From NCBI GenBank assembly GCA_002309575.1, contig DBXP01000024.1:27042-80901 (forward strand): a stretch of DNA of 53,860 nucleotides, written 5' to 3'. A program made the translations under genes and the position numbers. This document shows positions 53,016-53,860 of the stretch, piece by piece. The stretch is from a bacterium UBP6_UBA1209 (lineage in GTDB: Bacteria > UBP6 > UBA1177). Every line of letters begins with the position of its first letter. Position 1 is the stretch's first letter. The notes beneath the pieces are model-generated. The model was not told the origin of the DNA. It searched no databases and saw only the letters and a list, made by a program, of their open reading frames with translations.

Positions 53016-53860
53016 ATGAAAGAGAGAAAGCAGATGGAAAATCAGAATATTGAATACAAGCAGTCATGGCGGGACGAATATCTCAAGTGGGTCTGCGCCT
53101 TTGCAAATACAGAGGGAGGCAGGCTTTATATCGGTGTAAAGGATGACGGCACTGTCTGCGGCGTGGATGATGCGCACAAACTGAGCGAGGATATTCCGAA
53201 TAAAATCCGCAATTCCATGGGTCTGATCTGCGCTGTTAATCTGCTTTCCGAGAACGGTCTTGATTATTTTGAAATCGTTACCGAAAAATACCCGTTTCCT
53301 GTAAGTTACCACGGCAGATATTACAAGCGCACTGGCTCTACTATTCAGGAAGTAAGCGGTATCGAGCTGGATAAAATGATTCTGGGAGTCCAGGGCCGCA
53401 CGTGGGATTCTGTTCCGGTTCCGCATATTTCCGTTTCTGATTTGGAAAATGACGCGATCAGACTTTTCAAGAAAAAGGCTAAAGAATCGGGACGTCTTGA
53501 TGACGAGGCTTTAGATGTGACAAATGAAACTCTCATTCAGAATCTGCACATTACGGAAGGTCACTACTTGACCCGTGCCTGTATGCTTGCGTTCCATCCC
53601 GACCCTGAAAAATGGGTGACCGGCGCATATATCAAAGTCGCCTATTTTGAAAACGATGCAGACATTCTTTATCAGGACGAGATACACGGCCCGCTGATTC
53701 TTCAGGTCGAAAAAACTATGGAGCTGATTTACACAAAATATATGAAAGCTCTCATTTCCTATGATGACCTCTACAGAAAGGAAACCTTCTTTTTCCCGAA
53801 ATCGGCGTTTCGTGAGCTGCTTCTGAATGCCGTGATCCACAAAGATTATCTTTCCACCAC
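53016..53860 (+). CDS. Schlafen/AlbA-2-type putative DNA-binding protein (3' end outside window)
   Basis: 281 codons visible and open to the window edge. Start ATG has GGGAGA 5 bases upstream. The AlbA-2 domain (about residues 10-110) shows NIEYKQSW, VCAFANTEGGRLYIGVKDDGTVCGV and the YYKRTGSTI segment. The later FPKSAFRELLLNAVIHKDY (about 262-280) matches the start of the ATP-binding, GHKL-like part of the RecG-like transcription-regulator family (COG2865). Such genes are frequent and mobile in gut bacteria. Function is unclear, probably regulatory. Confidence 0.82.
   Translation, partial: MKERKQMENQNIEYKQSWRDEYLKWVCAFANTEGGRLYIGVKDDGTVCGVDDAHKLSEDIPNKIRNSMGLICAVNLLSENGLDYFEIVTEKYPFPVSYHGRYYKRTGSTIQEVSGIELDKMILGVQGRTWDSVPVPHISVSDLENDAIRLFKKKAKESGRLDDEALDVTNETLIQNLHITEGHYLTRACMLAFHPDPEKWVTGAYIKVAYFENDADILYQDEIHGPLILQVEKTMELIYTKYMKALISYDDLYRKETFFFPKSAFRELLLNAVIHKDYLST

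Overview
The window comes from a Gram-negative bacterium of moderate GC content with several AT-richer patches. The envelope evidence is a LamB-type sugar porin, a LapA/LapB pair, an outer-membrane barrel ending in Phe, many lipoproteins, and MreD/PBP2. MopE-type DNDCDG proteins, myxococcal-type Cys-rich repeats (DUF4215-like) and a Dickkopf-like Cys-rich lipoprotein point towards Myxococcota or related former Deltaproteobacteria. A 2-hydroxyacyl-CoA dehydratase activase and a membrane polyferredoxin suggest anaerobic metabolism. A palindromic intergenic repeat resembling those I recall from gut clostridia hints at an animal-gut habitat. Taxonomy and habitat are inference.

Layout. 1-5932: three tandem paralogous, Cys-rich MopE-type proteins (the first cut by the window edge). 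6084-10720: LamB-like porin, LapA-LapB, then a Cys-rich lipoprotein overlapped by a thioredoxin-fold lipoprotein. 10721-12667 (minus): ansA-era. 12792-16041: rlmB-rnc-lepA, driven from a divergent promoter region. 16025-24702 (minus): a six-gene envelope operon of DUF11-type secreted protein, subtilisin-like protease, UbiA prenyltransferase, TonB-receptor-like barrel, lipoprotein and threonine aldolase. 24867-28035: LPP20-like lipoprotein with SMUG1-type uracil-DNA glycosylase, rpmB, and comM. 28050-29910 (minus): a GalT-like protein lacking its catalytic His, then galU. 30222-35822: HAD phosphatase (minus), then pssA-namZ-hflX-mpl (plus), which combines phospholipid synthesis with murein recycling.

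35823-37324 is an accessory patch: three direct repeats with 33-bp period that resemble an insertion-sequence end, a RhuM/PLD-like gene, and a truncated second RhuM fragment. 37325-43870 (minus) is a tightly overlapping eight-gene operon: secreted helical protein, folD, dciA-like, meaB, topB, dehydratase activase, a tiny CXXC membrane peptide and a polyferredoxin. Next come a DUF805 protein, an AT-rich membrane-anchored UvrD/HelD-type helicase, mreD-mrdA, kbl-rsmE-thiE-like, comF (minus), and a partial Schlafen/AlbA-2 protein at the right edge.

The most interesting candidate system is in 16025-24702. The first two proteins each end in an Asp/Thr/Gly/Ser-rich DxGDT linker followed by a Cys and a short hydrophobic tail with no membrane helix or Arg cluster. 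A membrane prenyltransferase gene starts immediately after the stop codon of the second. The same DxGDT linker follows, or appears to follow, the lipidated N-terminal Cys of the MopE-type proteins. This suggests, without proving it, an unrecognised C-terminal Cys sorting or anchoring signal.
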